Below are positions 44,590 to 57,909 of a stretch of DNA of 64,000 bases, in pieces. The stretch's first letter is position 1. Every line of letters starts with the position of its first letter. The translations under genes were made by a program, and so were the position numbers. The notes beneath the pieces are model-generated. The model saw only the letters and a program-made list of their open reading frames with translations. It was not told where the DNA came from and made no database searches. Origin of the DNA: Manis javanica (taxonomy: Eukaryota > Chordata > Mammalia > Pholidota > Manidae); NCBI RefSeq assembly GCF_040802235.1, contig NC_133156.1, positions 146,489,173 through 146,553,172 on the forward strand. The letters run 5' to 3'.

Positions 44590-45060
44590 CTCCAAGTGGC
44601 ACATCTTAGTGGCCTAACGTCATGGCAGTTCACATGTCATTCACTCAGGGTCCCGTGTAGGTGTCCTGGTTGGGTGGCTCTCCTAGGAAGCTCTCCTCCA
44701 ATAGGTGGAACATTCGGGGACACTGCCTTCCCCCACACATGGCCTCCCAGAGCCCCACAGAAGGGACGGAGGAGGTGTGTGAAGGGTTTTTGTCTGTGTA
44801 GGGGGCAGAGGGGTGGGTTTTATAGGACAAGCCAATACAGGCTCACTTCACTTCTGCCCATGTTACGTTGGTCAAAACTAATCATATAATCACACCCATA
44901 TGCAAGGGAATAGGGAAATCTCATTTTCTGGATTCCAAGAGGGAAATGAAGCAGATTCATGAAGTCACAGCATCGTCTCTGCCACTGGCCTCCCTTCTGG
45001 CCACCAAATTCCTTTATTTCTCTTCCCATAAAATACAGCTTGCTTACCCTCTTCCCTAGA
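44590..45060 (+). repeat. Old interspersed repeat, family B copy 2
   Basis: Shares with 4290-4720 and 46270-46680 a TCATTCACTCAGGGTCCC-like block, and with the 3' half of copy 1 the CACTTCTGCCCATGTT and TCAAAACTAATCA blocks. Confidence 0.45.
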
Positions 45061-46269
45061 AAGAGAACTCCGAGGCCTGTCCAGTCCCAGCAGCCAAGTC
45101 AGAGCCCAGAGCTCTGCACAGATCAGGCCTCTCCAGGAAGAACAGGAGCGGCTGCTTTTGCTCTGCTTTCTTATGATCTGAGAGGTAATTTGTCTGCCAC
45201 CCACCCTCCCCTGATTGACCCCCTACAGAGGTGCCTGGGACAGCAGGCCGGTGTGAAACCTTCCCACGTGGAGAAAGGAGGAAGGGACGTCTCTGACCTC
45301 TCACTGGCCTGCAGGTGTCCTGCAGTCCCACAGGACAGGCACGGTGACGCCTCACTGCTGTGGGTGCCGGGGTGGTGGGGATGGGGGGATCCGATCACAC
45401 CCTGCCCCTGCTCTCCAGTGCCCCATGGTCATGGCCCCAGAATCCTCCCTCTGAGGGCTGCTCCTGGTTCATTGCCACCCACAGCCACAGAAGAATGGGC
45501 TTTAGGAGGTGTGTTCTTCCAGCAGTACACTTTGGGAGCTCACTTCCTGTTCAGGGAAGATGGGAACTCAAAGAACAGTTCGTAAGTTCCACACAATCTG
45601 AGGATTTTTTGATCCAGACTCATGGTATTGTTGGTAGTGTAAAAACAGTGACTTCTGATCTGTTTTCCTCCTGTCAGTTCCATGCGCCAATACCCAGAGC
45701 ACAGACCCTCCCTGGACATCCCTCTGGAATCTCCTCTGTTTCTCTGCCTCCTCTCGCTTCTCACTCTCTCTGTCAGAGTGGAAGCCTCTCTGAGACCCCT
45801 GGGCCTCAGTGGGAAGTCTTCCTTTGCTTATGCTCTACCTTTGACCTGAGTCACTTATTTAACTTAGAAAGTTCACCAGAACTTAGTTGAAATGATTTTC
45901 TATTCCCATATTTTACTGTTTGGAGAATAGAAGTAGTTACCTTTTGCAACCCTCTAAGGTCCTGAATTTCTGGACCCTCTATTTCCTTTCACTTTCTGTC
46001 ACTTAGCATCCAATTATTTCCCGAGTCATCTTTTTCTTATATTGCCTTAACAAATGGAGCCAATTCCAATTAAAGTACATTTCTAATGTGACTCCCTCTA
46101 GGAGCCCATAGTGATGGGATCTGCCTTCCAAGTCCCTGTAGGTGACCATTTTGCTCAGTTATATAACATAGGGGTTCAGCCACCCAGCAGGCTATGTTTC
46201 TTCCCCACCTCTATGGCCTCATCTTTCCTGTTACAGAAGCAACTGGCAACAGCCTGGTTGGCTGCAAGA
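45061..46269. other. No gene seen
   Basis: Overlapping open frames of 208 (44959-45585) and 176 codons (45360-45890) on the plus strand are not recognisable and share bases in different frames. Not called. Confidence 0.4.
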
Positions 46270-46680
46270 CACCAATTTCCATGGTATTAAATAAATCATG
46301 CTAGTTGCTGTAAATGACCCCCAGATGTCAGTGGCTCAACAAAATAAAAGTTCCTCTCTCGCCCACCTGATGTCCAACAAAGATTTTCCAGTTAGGGCCC
46401 CCTCCTTCAGGCAATGACTCAGTGATTCAGAGTCCTTCCATCTCAGGATGCTGCCATTTCCAACACATGGCTCCAAATTTACCATAGGAAAAGGGGAAAG
46501 GATCAGGTGCCAGGACATTTTATGGGCTAGCCTAGATACGTCATATATCATATCTGCCCACATTTCATCAATTGGAAATAATTTCATGGCCTTCTTTGGG
46601 TGCAAAGGGGCTGGAAAATGTCATCCTTCTGGGTGCCCAGGAAGATAATTGAATGGTTGACAATAATTAGAATTAATTTT
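46270..46680 (+). repeat. Old interspersed repeat, family B copy 3
   Basis: GTCAGTGGCTCAACAAAATA with AAAGTTCC, then CAGTGATTCAGAGTCCTTCC, CCATTTCCAACACATGGCTC, a TTTTATGGGCTAGCC block and CTGCCCACATTTCATCAATT. The most complete of the three copies. Confidence 0.6.
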
Positions 46681-48189
46681 GCCACAAAGACCAGTCTGAA
46701 ATGTTACCTACTGTCTTTGCAGAATCAATAATTTCCCCCTTCACTCACATGCATCTTGTGTGTATCATGGTACTCACCACATGTAGTAAATATTTTTCTG
46801 TGGTCTACAGACTTGCCAGGTAACGAGTGCCTCAAGGTTAAGCACTGCCCTGGATTTACCTTGGCCGTCCCTGAGCCTGGCGCGCTGTGCCGGGCGCTTG
46901 TTGAAACCAAGTTGGGATGGGCAGGAGGCCAGGCGTGGATACTGAGAGTCTGTCCTCTCTGCAGAGCAGGCCAGGGCTTCTCAATCAGGGGGAAAAAAAC
47001 TGGTGATTATTTTGAAGACATGTTTTCAAATTGAAATGAAAGTAACATTATGTTCTTTTTACTTATTCAAGTGGGAAAAGTGTTTCCCTTCTCACCCTTG
47101 GCATTCACTTGCTAGTTTTGCATTTCCCCATGGATTATTCTCAACACAATAGAAATTCTCAGTAGAGGCTATTATTTATATTTTTTTTGAATAACATCGC
47201 TTGTCCTGAATTACTTGGTTGCTTAAATAATAGGAAAAAGAAGCCTGTAAAATATGGGCATTGAACATCCTTCAGACACAAGCTGCCCCTCAGTCCTGGG
47301 AGGGAGACGTGCAGGGATTCTGTTCCCTGAAGATTTAGTGCTATACCCCAAGGCCTCTCTATTCAAGGAGCCTGTGGTAGAAAACCTTCCTGTTCCAACA
47401 GAACCATGTCCAACTAACAGATGGAAATATACAGAAATGCAGAACAAGAGCCGTTTGTTTGCTGTTAATCTAAAGAACAAGGGCTGCAGGGCCTCTGCCC
47501 ATCACCTGAGGTGTCTCCTAGGACCCAAGCATGGGCTGGTGAGCAGGGGTCCCTGCTGCGTCCTGGACAGATGGAGCCTTCCGCCTGGAGTGGTGCTCAG
47601 GGTCGGGGGGATGGCACTTAGAGATGCCCTCAGAGGTGTGGACAGGGCCCATCTATAGTTATCTAGACAGTTTTTTAGCAGGTGTAAGTGTCTTGTTCTA
47701 AAATAATCAGGATATTGCAGCCATTTTCTTACAGGTAGACATGATGTGTCTTGAAGAAGGGAACCTTTCTGTGACTTGCCCCAAAGCGCCACCTGAGCTA
47801 GCTGCAGCCACATGGAGCAGATCCTCCCCACCTGTCCTGGACTCCTCCTCCAGGGCTGACTTGCAGAGTGGATTAGCTGTGAGAATGGGTGGTGCGTGTG
47901 TCCTGGGAAGTTGGTCCCTAAATGGAGTTGATACACCTGCCCTTGAGAAACCTGTTCAGCATGGGGCTCTGTGCAGCAGCTCGCTGAGGCACCTATGCAT
48001 GTTCCTGGCCACCTTTAGCAGGTGGACAGTGGAGTGCAGCCCCTTGAAAATCAGAGTGTTAGACCCTCCATGTGAGGGTATGGGGCCTCTGTCACCTGCC
48101 GTGGGCTATGCCCCTTGTAACTCCCACACACAGGTCAACAAACAGTCTATCAAATGGGCGAAATGCTATTCCATGCAGCCATTTTTTCT
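46681..48189. other. No gene seen
   Basis: Mixed sequence with open frames up to 150 codons (47741-48193 plus, 47502-47936 minus), none recognisable. Confidence 0.4.
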
Positions 48190-49320
48190 TTAACTAACAG
48201 ACTGTATTTTTTAGAGCAGTTTTAGGTTCAGAGAAAAATTGAGAGGCAAGTAGAGTTCCTATATGCCACTCTCTCCTGCAGTGTCCCCTACTAATAACAA
48301 CCTTCATTAGTGTGGCACATTTGTTACAGTTCAAGAAATGACTAATATAATAATAATAATTAAAATAGAGTAAAGTGTAAATAACTTTTAAGTTATATAA
48401 CTAAAATAATTTAAATTTAGATAATAAATTAAATAATTATGGTAAAATAATCAATAATATTATATAACAATGTATATTCAGTTAGTGATTATTAACTGAA
48501 GTCTCTAGTTCTTATTAGGGTTCACTCTTGGTATATGTTTTGATAAATGTATGATGATGTACATCCATGGTTCTAGTACCATATAGAGTTGTTTCACTGC
48601 CCCAAAAATCTGCTGCACTCTGCCTATTTATCCCTTTCTTTGCTGCCTTCAACCCTGCCTGGAAAATGCTGATCTTTTTACTGTCTTCACTGTTTTACCT
48701 TTTCCAGAATGTCATAGACTTGGAATCACACAGTGTGTAGCCTTTTCAGACTGGCTTCTTTCACTTAGTAACATGTATTCAAGTTTCTTCTTTTGTGTGG
48801 CTTGATAACTCACTTATTTTTAGGGCTGAATAATATTTCATTGTCTGGATATACCAGTTTCTTTATCCATTCCCCTGAGAAAAGACATCTGGGTTGCTTC
48901 CAAGTTTTGGCAATTATAAATAAAGCTGCTATAAACATTTGAGAGCTGGTTTTTGTGTGGACATAAATTTTCAGCTCATTTCCACTAGGCAAGTACATGT
49001 CTAGGAGCACGATTGTTGAATGACACAGCAAAAGTATGTTTAGTTTTTGTAAGAAACTGCCAGAATGTCTTCCAAGGTCACTGTACCATTTCACATTCCT
49101 ACTAGCAATGAGTCAGAGCTCCTGGTGCTCCATACCCTCACCAGTATTTGGGGTTGTCAGTGTTTTGGATTTTGATCATTCTAGTAGGTGTGCAGTGGTA
49201 CCCTGTTTATTCCCTGATGACACGTGACAGTGAGCACTTTTTCATGTACCTGTCATCAAGTTTTTTTTTCCCATGAGTCTAGTGGAGATATTTCTTATTC
49301 TAAGGAGAATGAATTGGCTT
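48190..49320 (-). repeat. Old L1 (L1M-type) 3' region, antisense
   Basis: TTAGAGCAGTTTTAGGTTCA opens the 3' UTR read backwards, AGGGTTCACTCTTGGTATAT follows, and TTGCTTCCAAGTTTTGGCAA with TTATAAATAAAGCTGC marks the ORF2 C-terminus. The minus-strand frame 48810-49094 still shows FIAALFIIAKTWKQPRCL. An AT-rich low-complexity patch lies at 48340-48470. Confidence 0.8.
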
Positions 49321-51589
49321 ATTTCCATGGGAGAAATATGTTTTCAGACTGATTGAGCCAAACATTCCCTTAACATATCTTTCAAAAGTGATGGGGAATG
49401 AGACTAATGCCAAACACCATTTCCTTTTTTAGATGCTTCCAAACAGACAGCATAATCAGTGCTAAAACCATAGGAGGCACTTGGTGCCCTCCCCAGAGGC
49501 TCCAGGCTGGGAGTGGAGGGTTCCCAGCCATGTGGGGCCTCTGAGAACAGGTTTCACTGCCCAACAGTGGGGAAGCAACCAATCCTGACTGCTGAGCGCT
49601 TTGCAAAGCACTAGATACAGACAGATTTGAGATATCCCACAGTCCTGCCGTGCATGTGTGTATGTTAAGACAGCTAGATGTTAAGAAAGAAAATCATTAT
49701 CTCATTGAGAAAACCAACTTGTTTCTAATTCTACCAAGCCAAATAAGTCAAACAAATTTAGTGGCTGGGTCTGCTCCGGCAACTGCTCCATGAGCCAATA
49801 TGTATTAAGACATCAACTTCTATCCGTTAATGACCACCACACCAGCAGCAGCAAGACAGGGAGAGAGTGGTAGTTGTCCTCCCTGTAATGGGAAGACAGG
49901 ATTGAGACAAAGAGCAGCAGGGAGAATGAACATCTACAGACAGGGGAGTCAGCCAGGGAGTTCAATGTCCTGCTCAACCGTGACGCTTGAGCTGTTGCAT
50001 CTGTAGCTTGATGACGGCAATTGGAGCTGTGCGCCATCCTGAAGAAGGAGCTGCCCTTCCTGGGACTTTGTGGCACAGCCTGATGGCTGGGGGTCTGGGA
50101 TCCTCCATGGGAGCCTACGAAGCTCGGTGTGTGGGCAGTGTGGCTCCTAGAGGCCCCCATCTCACAGCTTGGACTATCTTCCTCTATGAGCGTTGGGATA
50201 TAATGAACCTTTAGCTCTCTTAAATGTCCCTTGAAATCAGTATTTCTAGGAATCCAGGCCAGACTCTCCCTGAGCCCACCCAGACTTGTGTGGGATTGCT
50301 CCTCACTGTCACCCTGGCCAAGCTCTGCTGGGCATTACTCTAAGAAGCCAGGTAGGAAGTGAGGTGTCTCTTAGCAGTGTTTGGGGTTTGTCTCTGGCCC
50401 AAGGACTCTTCACTGGCTGTGGTTTTCACTCACCTCGGAGTGTTACATAAAGCTTTTCAATATTCCCTCCAGAACATAGTTTTAACAATCTTAGGCATTC
50501 TTTTTAAGCAATATCTCATTAGTAGATCTTGGAGAAACCTTTCTTCTAGTGTCATCCACAAAGCAACTGGTCTCTAGCACCTTCTCCAGGAAGTGTAAAG
50601 TTACGGAGGTATCCTGGCAAAGGGCTGCCTGGCGACAGGTTTCTTTTTTCCACCAGGAGGGCTGCATGTACACAGTCTTCAAGAGATGTAGAATTCCATT
50701 TGGGGCAGAAACTGCTCATCATGGACTAACTGCATGTAGTACAAACCCCCAGCCCTCAGCTTAATGCATTCAACTATGCTGGCTCCAGTTGAGTGGGACT
50801 GGTTTTGTCTGATTTCTGGTGGGATAGGGAGGCCCATCCTCCTTCCAGACAGTAAAATGGTGGTTAACCCTTCAGGTTTCCCCATAGACAAATACCTGTC
50901 CATTTGCCAGCAGGCGTCTAGACAGACCACTGAATGATGAAGAAATTTTATATTGCTCCATTAGATATGTATTCATTTTATGCAGAAACTGACTGCATTA
51001 GAAGAACCAGGAATTGGAGAAGTAACAATATAATATTTTATTGTATTGTAGTTTGACACAATGTGATTTTTATAAATGAAAGGTGAACATTCTGAAATAC
51101 TACCCTTGAATTCCATTAGTCAGCAGTGATGTAAATATGACTTTCCAGCCCCATCTATTTCAGGTAAAAGTGGAAAATGTCATTAAAAAATAAATAAAAC
51201 CTCAGAGCGTGGTCCATTTCCACCAGTTTCTAACCCAGCTCACAGGTGATTGACAGCATTAATTAGATCACATCACTGTTGTAAAGTTCCTAACCATTCA
51301 CGAAAACAGTTTTGCTGACTGAAGCAGTTCCATTCATTTGTTTCTGACAAGTTGAGTTTTGCAATGACCTACAGCATCTAGGACAATGTGACCAGACCAT
51401 TCTATTGCTACTGGGGTTAGAACAAACAGATAGGCAAAAAAGATGGTCCTGTGATAAAAGCAGTCTGGTTCTTTTCAAGGTAAAACTGATGTCCTGACAC
51501 ATGGATATTTGTCTTAGCTGTTTTGAAAAATTTCTGTCCCTTGTCAATTGCGCTTTTCAAAAATGTATACATATATCAAACTCTTTACA
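49321..51589. other. No gene seen
   Basis: Mixed sequence; short unrecognised open frames only (largest 115 codons, 49813-50160 minus). Confidence 0.4.
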
Positions 51590-52090
51590 GTTGTATTAGT
51601 TATCTGTTGCTGTGTGACAGTAGCACCACAAACTTAGAAGGACAAAACAACACGCATTTAGGACCTCAGAGTTTTGGAGGAGCAGAACTCAGCATGGCTT
51701 TGTGGGGTCCTCTGCTTGGGGTCTTAGTAGGCTGCAAATAAGGTATAGCTGAGCTGGAAACTTGTCAGAGACTCCACGGGCAAGGACCTGCACCCAACCT
51801 CGTGTGGTTGTCTGCAGCCCTGGGTTCTTGCAGCAGTGGGGCTAAGGGCTTCAGTTTCCTGCTGGGAGTCAGCTGGAGGCCACTCTCTGCTCCTTGCTGT
51901 GTGGCCCTCTTCACAGAGCACCTTCCAAAAAGGCAGCCAGCTTCTTCAATGCTTGGCTTCTCAGAGCACAAGGAGGTGAAGGTGCTCATGGACTTAAGCA
52001 GGGGTTGATGAGCTAAGACCATGGGGCAGCATAGTAGCTTTCTCCAAAATGGGTGGTTTCAGTAGAATTTGGGTGCAGAGTTGATCGCAC
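51590..52090 (+). repeat. Old interspersed repeat (family not assigned)
   Basis: TTAGTTATCTGTTGCTGTGT, CACAAACTTAGAAGGACAAA with ACAACA, GGTCCTCTGCTTGGGGTCTT, then CTCCTTGCTGTGTGG and AAAAGGCAGCCAGCTTC. The order is that of a frequent old mammalian repeat; I do not name it. Confidence 0.55.
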
Positions 52091-52094
52091 CATA

Positions 52095-52300
52095 TTGATA
52101 CCATGCAGTAATGAAGATACTGTTTTTTTAACATTTGTTAAGTACACCATGTGCCAGACAGCATCTGAGAACTTTCCAAATGTTATTCTCACTTAATGCT
52201 CACAACTTTGCCAGCAGCCAATGCTGCTATTCTCCCTGCTTTGCAAATGAGTACCAGCAGCAACTGAGCAGATGACAGGAGGTGACGGAGGCCATGCCCT
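52095..52300 (+). repeat. MIR SINE
   Basis: CACCATGTGCCAGACAGCAT, TTATTCTCACTTAATGCTCA with CAACTTTG, and CTGCTTTGCAAATGAG follow the MIR order. Confidence 0.75.
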
Positions 52301-53139
52301 GTGGCCTCTGAGAGACAAGCCTGGGGTTCAGGTGGTTTGGGTGAAAAGCAGGTAAGTGGTTTAGAGAGGAGTCCCCTCCAGGACGAGGGCCAAATGCTGC
52401 CAGGTCAAGAGAGGACATGTTTGAACTGAGCTCTGGGAGAGGTGGAAGGGGATTCTGTGTCAATGAAGGAAAGATACCGTGGAATGGACTATGGGGGCAA
52501 AACATGAGGATGCTGACAAATGTAAGATGACACCACCTGGAATACTGCCTGGCTTCAACCCCACTGTGCTAAGCCAGGCCCTCCCTCTGTCCTGCAGCCT
52601 GTATAACATCAAGGCCCAACTACGGTCTAGGTCAGAAAGAAGTGTAGTTGACCAAGAGAGCACAAGCTGGAGAACCTGTGCCCTGGAGCCATGGGGATGC
52701 TGAGAGGCAGCAGGAGATGCTCTCTGGGCCCTGGCCTAAGGCAGGCAGGGTCAACGAGCCAGGAGAGAACTGAGGGAGAGGGCCTTTGCCTTTGTGCAGC
52801 TCCAGGGGACAGCCACAGAAGGGGAAGGCAGAGAACACAAAAATCAGACAGAAATATGGATGAACTAGAAACAAATGCAAACAAGTCAGAACAAAATGCT
52901 AATGAACCAGTTCACATTGGGGTGAAGTTTCAACAACTGTTCCTCTTTTCAACTGAGTACTCAAATCAAATGCAAAACAGAATGGCTCATTTCCAAGAAA
53001 AAGGCCTCAGTGAAGAAGGGGTTTTCTGGTCATACACAAGGAAGTGACTTACTCTACTTCAAAAGCTGACTATTGACTTGCAGAGTTTTGTGGATCCTTG
53101 CTCCAACAGCCAGGCACTGAGGCAGTCAGTGCCAGTAAC
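52301..53139. other. No gene seen
   Basis: Mixed sequence; largest open frame 118 codons (52691-53047 plus), unrecognised. Confidence 0.4.
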
Positions 53140-53460
53140 TCCAGGGTGAAAATATATTCCCCATCCAGGGCAAATAACCTTTGAAGCCAAAATCAGTCAA
53201 AGGCAGAAATAAAGTGGGAGAAACCCGTTTATTGCTTAAAAACAGTCATCTGCTTCTGCTCACCTGTATTTCTCATGACCCAGATGCAAAAAAGGACCCC
53301 AGCCAACCTCTCCAGTCCAGATATACCTTCACTCCCCCTACCCATATAATCACCTACTGATATGGAGATGGACTACTTCTCTCCATCCCTTGGAAACACC
53401 TACTGATATGGAGACGCACTAAGGCCAGGTGAGAGATTCTGGAAATATTGCAGTTTTACC
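53140..53460 (-). repeat. Possible LTR-like sequence
   Basis: On the minus strand GCAATAAACGGGTTTCTCCC resembles an LTR polyadenylation region. A 20-base phrase beginning CACCTACTGATATGGAGA is repeated about 47 bases apart (53350 and 53397). Family and borders unknown. Confidence 0.3.
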
Positions 53461-53829
53461 CATAGCCTATGCCTCCAGAAATCTCACCTCACAATCTACT
53501 CACTCCTCATCTTCCTCAATGACCCTTGTGCAAAAAAACTGGAGCACTGTAACCAGACTAATAACATACAATAACAACAGCAATAAAATCAAGTCTGGGA
53601 AGCACGAACGGACTCTTTTCTTGTGAAAAACACTTGCTGCTCGCCTGCAACCCCTGCCAGTGCCCTTGGCCATCCCAAGAGCTGCCCCGCCCACGGCAGC
53701 TCAGGGGATTAACCCAGAGGCTGCTCCCTGTGTGTGGTTGACTGGCACAGACAGCGGAGATGGGCAAGTAGGAAGGAACTTTGTTCTCCCAGTTGATACA
53801 CATGCCACTAGCTGGCGACAACTCCCATC

Positions 53830-55650
53830 ACCATGAAAAAGCAGAAGAACCTTTGTGCTGCACCTTCTAGATCTGAAGGAGAATCAGACATGAGCATAAT
53901 ATCATCAAATGTAGTGATACAACCGCACTGTTTGCGGTTTCCTCCATGTGGCCAAGTCCTGGGCTACAAGTCCATGACAGATGGTGGGACTGTGTAGGTA
54001 TCCCTGTGGAAGGGCAGTGAATGTCCACTGCCGACCTTCCCATGTGAAGGCAAACTGTTCCTGACTTTCCTGTGCTATGTCAATAGAGAAGAAAGGATCA
54101 GCAAGGACCACAACATAATGATATGTCCGTAGTTCATGACCTAGTGTGTCCATAAGGGCTGCTATAGAGGGGACAGCAGCATGCAAAGGGGGTGTAACTA
54201 CTCAATTTCCTGTAGTCCACCGTCATACACCAGGAGCCTTCTGGCTTTTTCACTGGCCACACGGGGGAATTAGAAGGACTATGAGTGGGCTTTATGATGT
54301 CCACCCTCTCCAATTCCTGTAGAGTTTCTCTGATTTCCTTGTGACCCCAGGCAATTTACACTGCTTAGTATTTGTCACCCACCAAGGTACAGGCAGAGCT
54401 ATAGGCAGGTGTTTAGCATGTCCCCTCAGAACTGCCTTTACCACACATACCCTCAGTCTGAACTCACCTGCAGTGGTCTGTACCCACAAGCCCTGCAGGA
54501 TATTGACCCCCAAAATATATTCAGGGATGGGAGAAATGTACATAATATACTCCTTTGGGGGTAAATGCTCTCTTCCCAGTGAGATTTGGGTTTTCTTCAC
54601 TTGAATTGCCTTACCCCCAGCCATCTATGACAGTGGAGGTCCCAGGAAAACACTCAGGGTTACCATAACTCAGAGAACATTCAGCTCGTGTGTTCAGCTG
54701 CACCAGGGCATGTTGTACATTCCCAGGGGGCCAATGAATTGCTAATTCTGCATGTGGCCTCCAGTCCCCACGGTTGGGAGCTTGACCTTGGGGTCAGTCA
54801 AACTGCAATGCCAATTGCCCTCCTGCGGTGGTGGGGGCCCAGGAAGGGTCTGAGTACTTTCCCCTAGGAAGTCCTGCAGACACCAGGGCCAGACATTGGG
54901 CTTTGCCTCTGGCTTCTGTGTCTGTCACCTCGGGGGCTGGAACCAGTGCTCTGGTTTTAATCAGTGCCACAGTTCCAATGAGATTCTATGCTATGGGGCT
55001 GTCCATCAAGTTTTTCTTTCACTACCCCACCTTTATCAGATCAACCCACATCTGGGTCCTTGAGACCTTCATGGGGTCCTTTGCACCTCTCCTTTCAGTC
55101 ATAGACCATACTTTCTTCCATGCTCTTACTGTTTCAACCTCCCCCTAAAGTACAAGTAAACTCTCTTATGGGTTGCCCTATGTAGGAGGCAAGAATAGTC
55201 ACTAGGGACCCAAAGACAGATGGGGGAGCTGTATGGAGCCCCAGATTTCTCATTGCTATGGTGAACAACTCTTCATTGGGGCCCTGTGAGTCCTTATTAT
55301 AGATGATATTTTTAATGCCCAGCTCCCATCTCACCTACTAGGGCTCTGCATATGTTTTCCAGCTAGTGAATAAGTATGGTAAATCACCCTGATTAGGCCA
55401 AATTGCCCTGAGGGCTGCTGCCAGCCAATCTAGAAGTGCCTGATTCCCTGAGGTGTGACCGGCACTTTGCAACTGCTGCCAGAGGAAGATGTGAGTAGTC
55501 TGGAAGCTAGTTTATCCATTTGGGAATCATGTCTGGTCACCATGTTCCTACAAATCTTTGACAGGATGACCATTATTTTCATACATATTTTTCATCTCCT
55601 GGCAGAGGCCAGCTTCATGTAAGGGACCTTTTGCAGAATCTCAAACTGTA
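53830..55650 (-). mobile_element. ERV-L fragment: gag end, protease and RT
   Basis: An ancient class III retrovirus fragment read leftwards: a gag-like part (about 55650-55130), a protease-like stretch with ALVQLNTRAECSLS (about 54660-54720; Asn where Asp is expected), a linker region with FRLRVCVVKAVLRGHAKH (54292-54624), then RT. No LTRs could be tied to it with confidence. Confidence 0.85.
53850..54290 (-). pseudogene. pol: ERV-L pol, reverse transcriptase remnant
   Basis: RT would copy viral RNA. Seen are KPTHSPSNSPVWPVKKPEG (about 54280-54220), HAAVPSIAALMDTLGHELR, then QEQFAFTWEGRQWTFTALPQ and GYLHSPTICHGLVAQDLA (54186-53905). The YIDD active-site codons are interrupted by one extra T: the frame reads LYHYI then TGA TGA, while the next frame continues DDIML. 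Clear homology to ERV-L pol; inactive. Confidence 0.88.
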
Positions 55651-56879
55651 AATTCGTCTGATGATCAACAAGTCTGTGTGCAGGACAGCAGGGCTAAGAG
55701 AAGCCCTTTTCCTCTTTTTCCCTCATTGGCCCAAAGGTTAAAGCAGCAAAGGAGACAAACAGTGTGGAGGCAGAGAGGCTGAGCTTTTTCTATCCGTTTC
55801 ACTAGTATTCTGTTCAGGGAATAAGTTGGGAAAACGCCAGAGTTTAAAGGCTTTAAGATTTCAATCTATAGGAGGATTTGCCTGCAGAAAGTGGGAAGAA
55901 AAATTAATTCTCTGAACATTGAATGAGGTAATCTCCTGGCTTCTGTTATTTTTTTTATGTTAGTTAAGCAACATTCTATGTAAACAATTAGCATATAATA
56001 ATTTAATATCTGAGCAATTTAACATGTTAACAAGCCTCCTGGTTCTGCTGAATATGTGCCTGATAGCCTCATAGACAGTATTTACCATAACACACTCTGC
56101 AAATGCTGTTCTGGGGTGTCAGAGAGTGATTATGTATGGACTTCCAAGGCACACAGTAGAAAATACAGAAGAAAATTATTTGTATTTTTTTCATTGTGAT
56201 TTGGAAAAGATTCACCTTTATAGTAAGAGGCCATTTATAGACTAGCTTTTTTTTCAATGACAAAAATACGGTTAAAATTTTGTTAATACAGATTGTATTC
56301 TTAGTTAATAATGCATACTTTTCTCTGGCCAAATCAGTTTGCACTGTGCCTGGAGAACCCTGACTTTGAGCAAACCTGTAGTTTTTAAACTATTTGAAGG
56401 AACAGTAATAATTCTTATGGAATCGTTAGTCAGAAAGACAGACATGAGAGGGGTGGAGACAGAATAAAGCCAGTAAATCCCACTAAAAGAGAGACATAGA
56501 ATTAACCAGATAAAACCAGAAAGGACTCACAGTGTTAATGATTTAATTAGTTGAAGTTTCAAAGGCCAGAAGTGACTTGGAATATCTGGATATTCCCCAG
56601 ATAGAGAAAAATATAAAAGAGCAGCCCATGTCTTCATTATACCAATTAGATCATGGCATTGGTAAAGCTACATAGCAGGTGAAAAAGCCCCAGCTTATTC
56701 TTTAACTTAGTCTATATGCTGTTCTTTCTCCTCTTCCAGCCTTTTAATCAGTAATTTTGTAACCAGGACAGGATGTAGAACTCTGAAATGTAAATAAACC
56801 TATGTGGATAAAGAATGCTGATATCTGGACCAACACAGTCACCTAAATAATTCTATTCTTAAGACAAAACTTCAAAGGA
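55651..56879. other. No gene seen
   Basis: AT-rich. The left part may include further ERV-L sequence and the right part the U3 of the LTR-like element at 56880, but I cannot place either. Confidence 0.35.
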
Positions 56880-57480
56880 ATTATGAATCACTTGTATACA
56901 TCATGCCTTATGCTGACCTTTGCCCAAAAGGCCCTATAAAATCCCAAACCCTAAACCCTTAAGCACTCCTACTTTCTGAGGTTGCCCACACTCCCCTTTC
57001 TTAGACTGCATCACTCTCTCTGTTCTACTCCAGGTAAGTAGGGAGGGGCTGCTGAGAGCTCTGATTTGGGCTTGCACATTCTTCTCATTGCTTGGGTGAC
57101 CTATACGATCATGTGGCTGTACGTAGCCTGCCTGAAAATCTCCTTTCTTTGCCTTTGGGAAGATCTCAGAACATAATCTCACTCCATCCAGTGCTGTGCA
57201 GCTCCCCCAAATCCTGGGGTGGTAGGGACTTGGTTTCCACGCTATGCAGATTCAAGTGGACACGGGACACCAGGTGACCCTGACTTTAGGAGTTGGCAAG
57301 GGATCTGCCCAATGCCAAGTAGGAGTTCAATGACCTTCCCTTTCCTCCTGCCCACAGGGCAGCTACCCTTCCCTGCTACTCTCACTTTAATGAATTCCTT
57401 CCTCATCTTGTACCCCTGTACCTCTGAACTGAATTTCTTCCCAACAGAAGAAAGTAAATAAATTATGACTTATGAGTGTT
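56880..57480 (+). repeat. LTR-like element, family D copy 1
   Basis: Has a CCCTATAAAATCCC TATA box (about 56931), CTCTCTGTTCTACTCCAGGT, GCTGAGAGCTCTGATTTGGG and CAAATCCTGGGGTGGTAGGG, and near its end TTTAATGAATTCCTTCC. The minus strand of 58890-59690 carries the same blocks in the same order. Class I ERV LTR is the likeliest identity. Confidence 0.6.
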
Positions 57481-57909
57481 ATTGGGAAAATGCTCATATT
57501 TTGAGAATGAAATGTTCACACCAAGAATGAGTTTCTACAAATTTTGACATTTAACAGCAGAGAGCTATCTGCAAAGCTGACTGCTGTAGGAGCCTGTGAA
57601 CTCTTGGGTCATGAATCCTTCATTACTTGATCAGCAGCAAGTCTCCAGAGAGGAAAGCATGACAACTGTACAGCACCGATTCTCATGTGTGCATTTTGTT
57701 CTTTGTAGTGCCAAGCCTTTGAAAGTAAAATTATTTCTATTTATCCAAGTTGAACATGTATTTTCTTTCTAAATACAGCACATAAATCTAAGTTACGGTT
57801 TGCCTGTGAACTTGACCTGGAATCTGCATACCATTATGGTATTACAGTCTGTACTTGGTGTGTGTTAAACTGTCTCCATATTCTCTAATATCTCATTTCT
57901 AATTCACTA

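Noticed and set aside
44959-45890. Two overlapping plus-strand frames of 208 and 176 codons
   Set aside because: They share bases in different frames, match nothing known, and the first begins inside an old repeat.
53429-53626. AYASRNLT phrase on the plus strand, resembling a motif after RT in gypsy-type and retroviral pol
   Set aside because: Only a short match, on the strand opposite the neighbouring ERV-L pol, with no other pol motif in frame.
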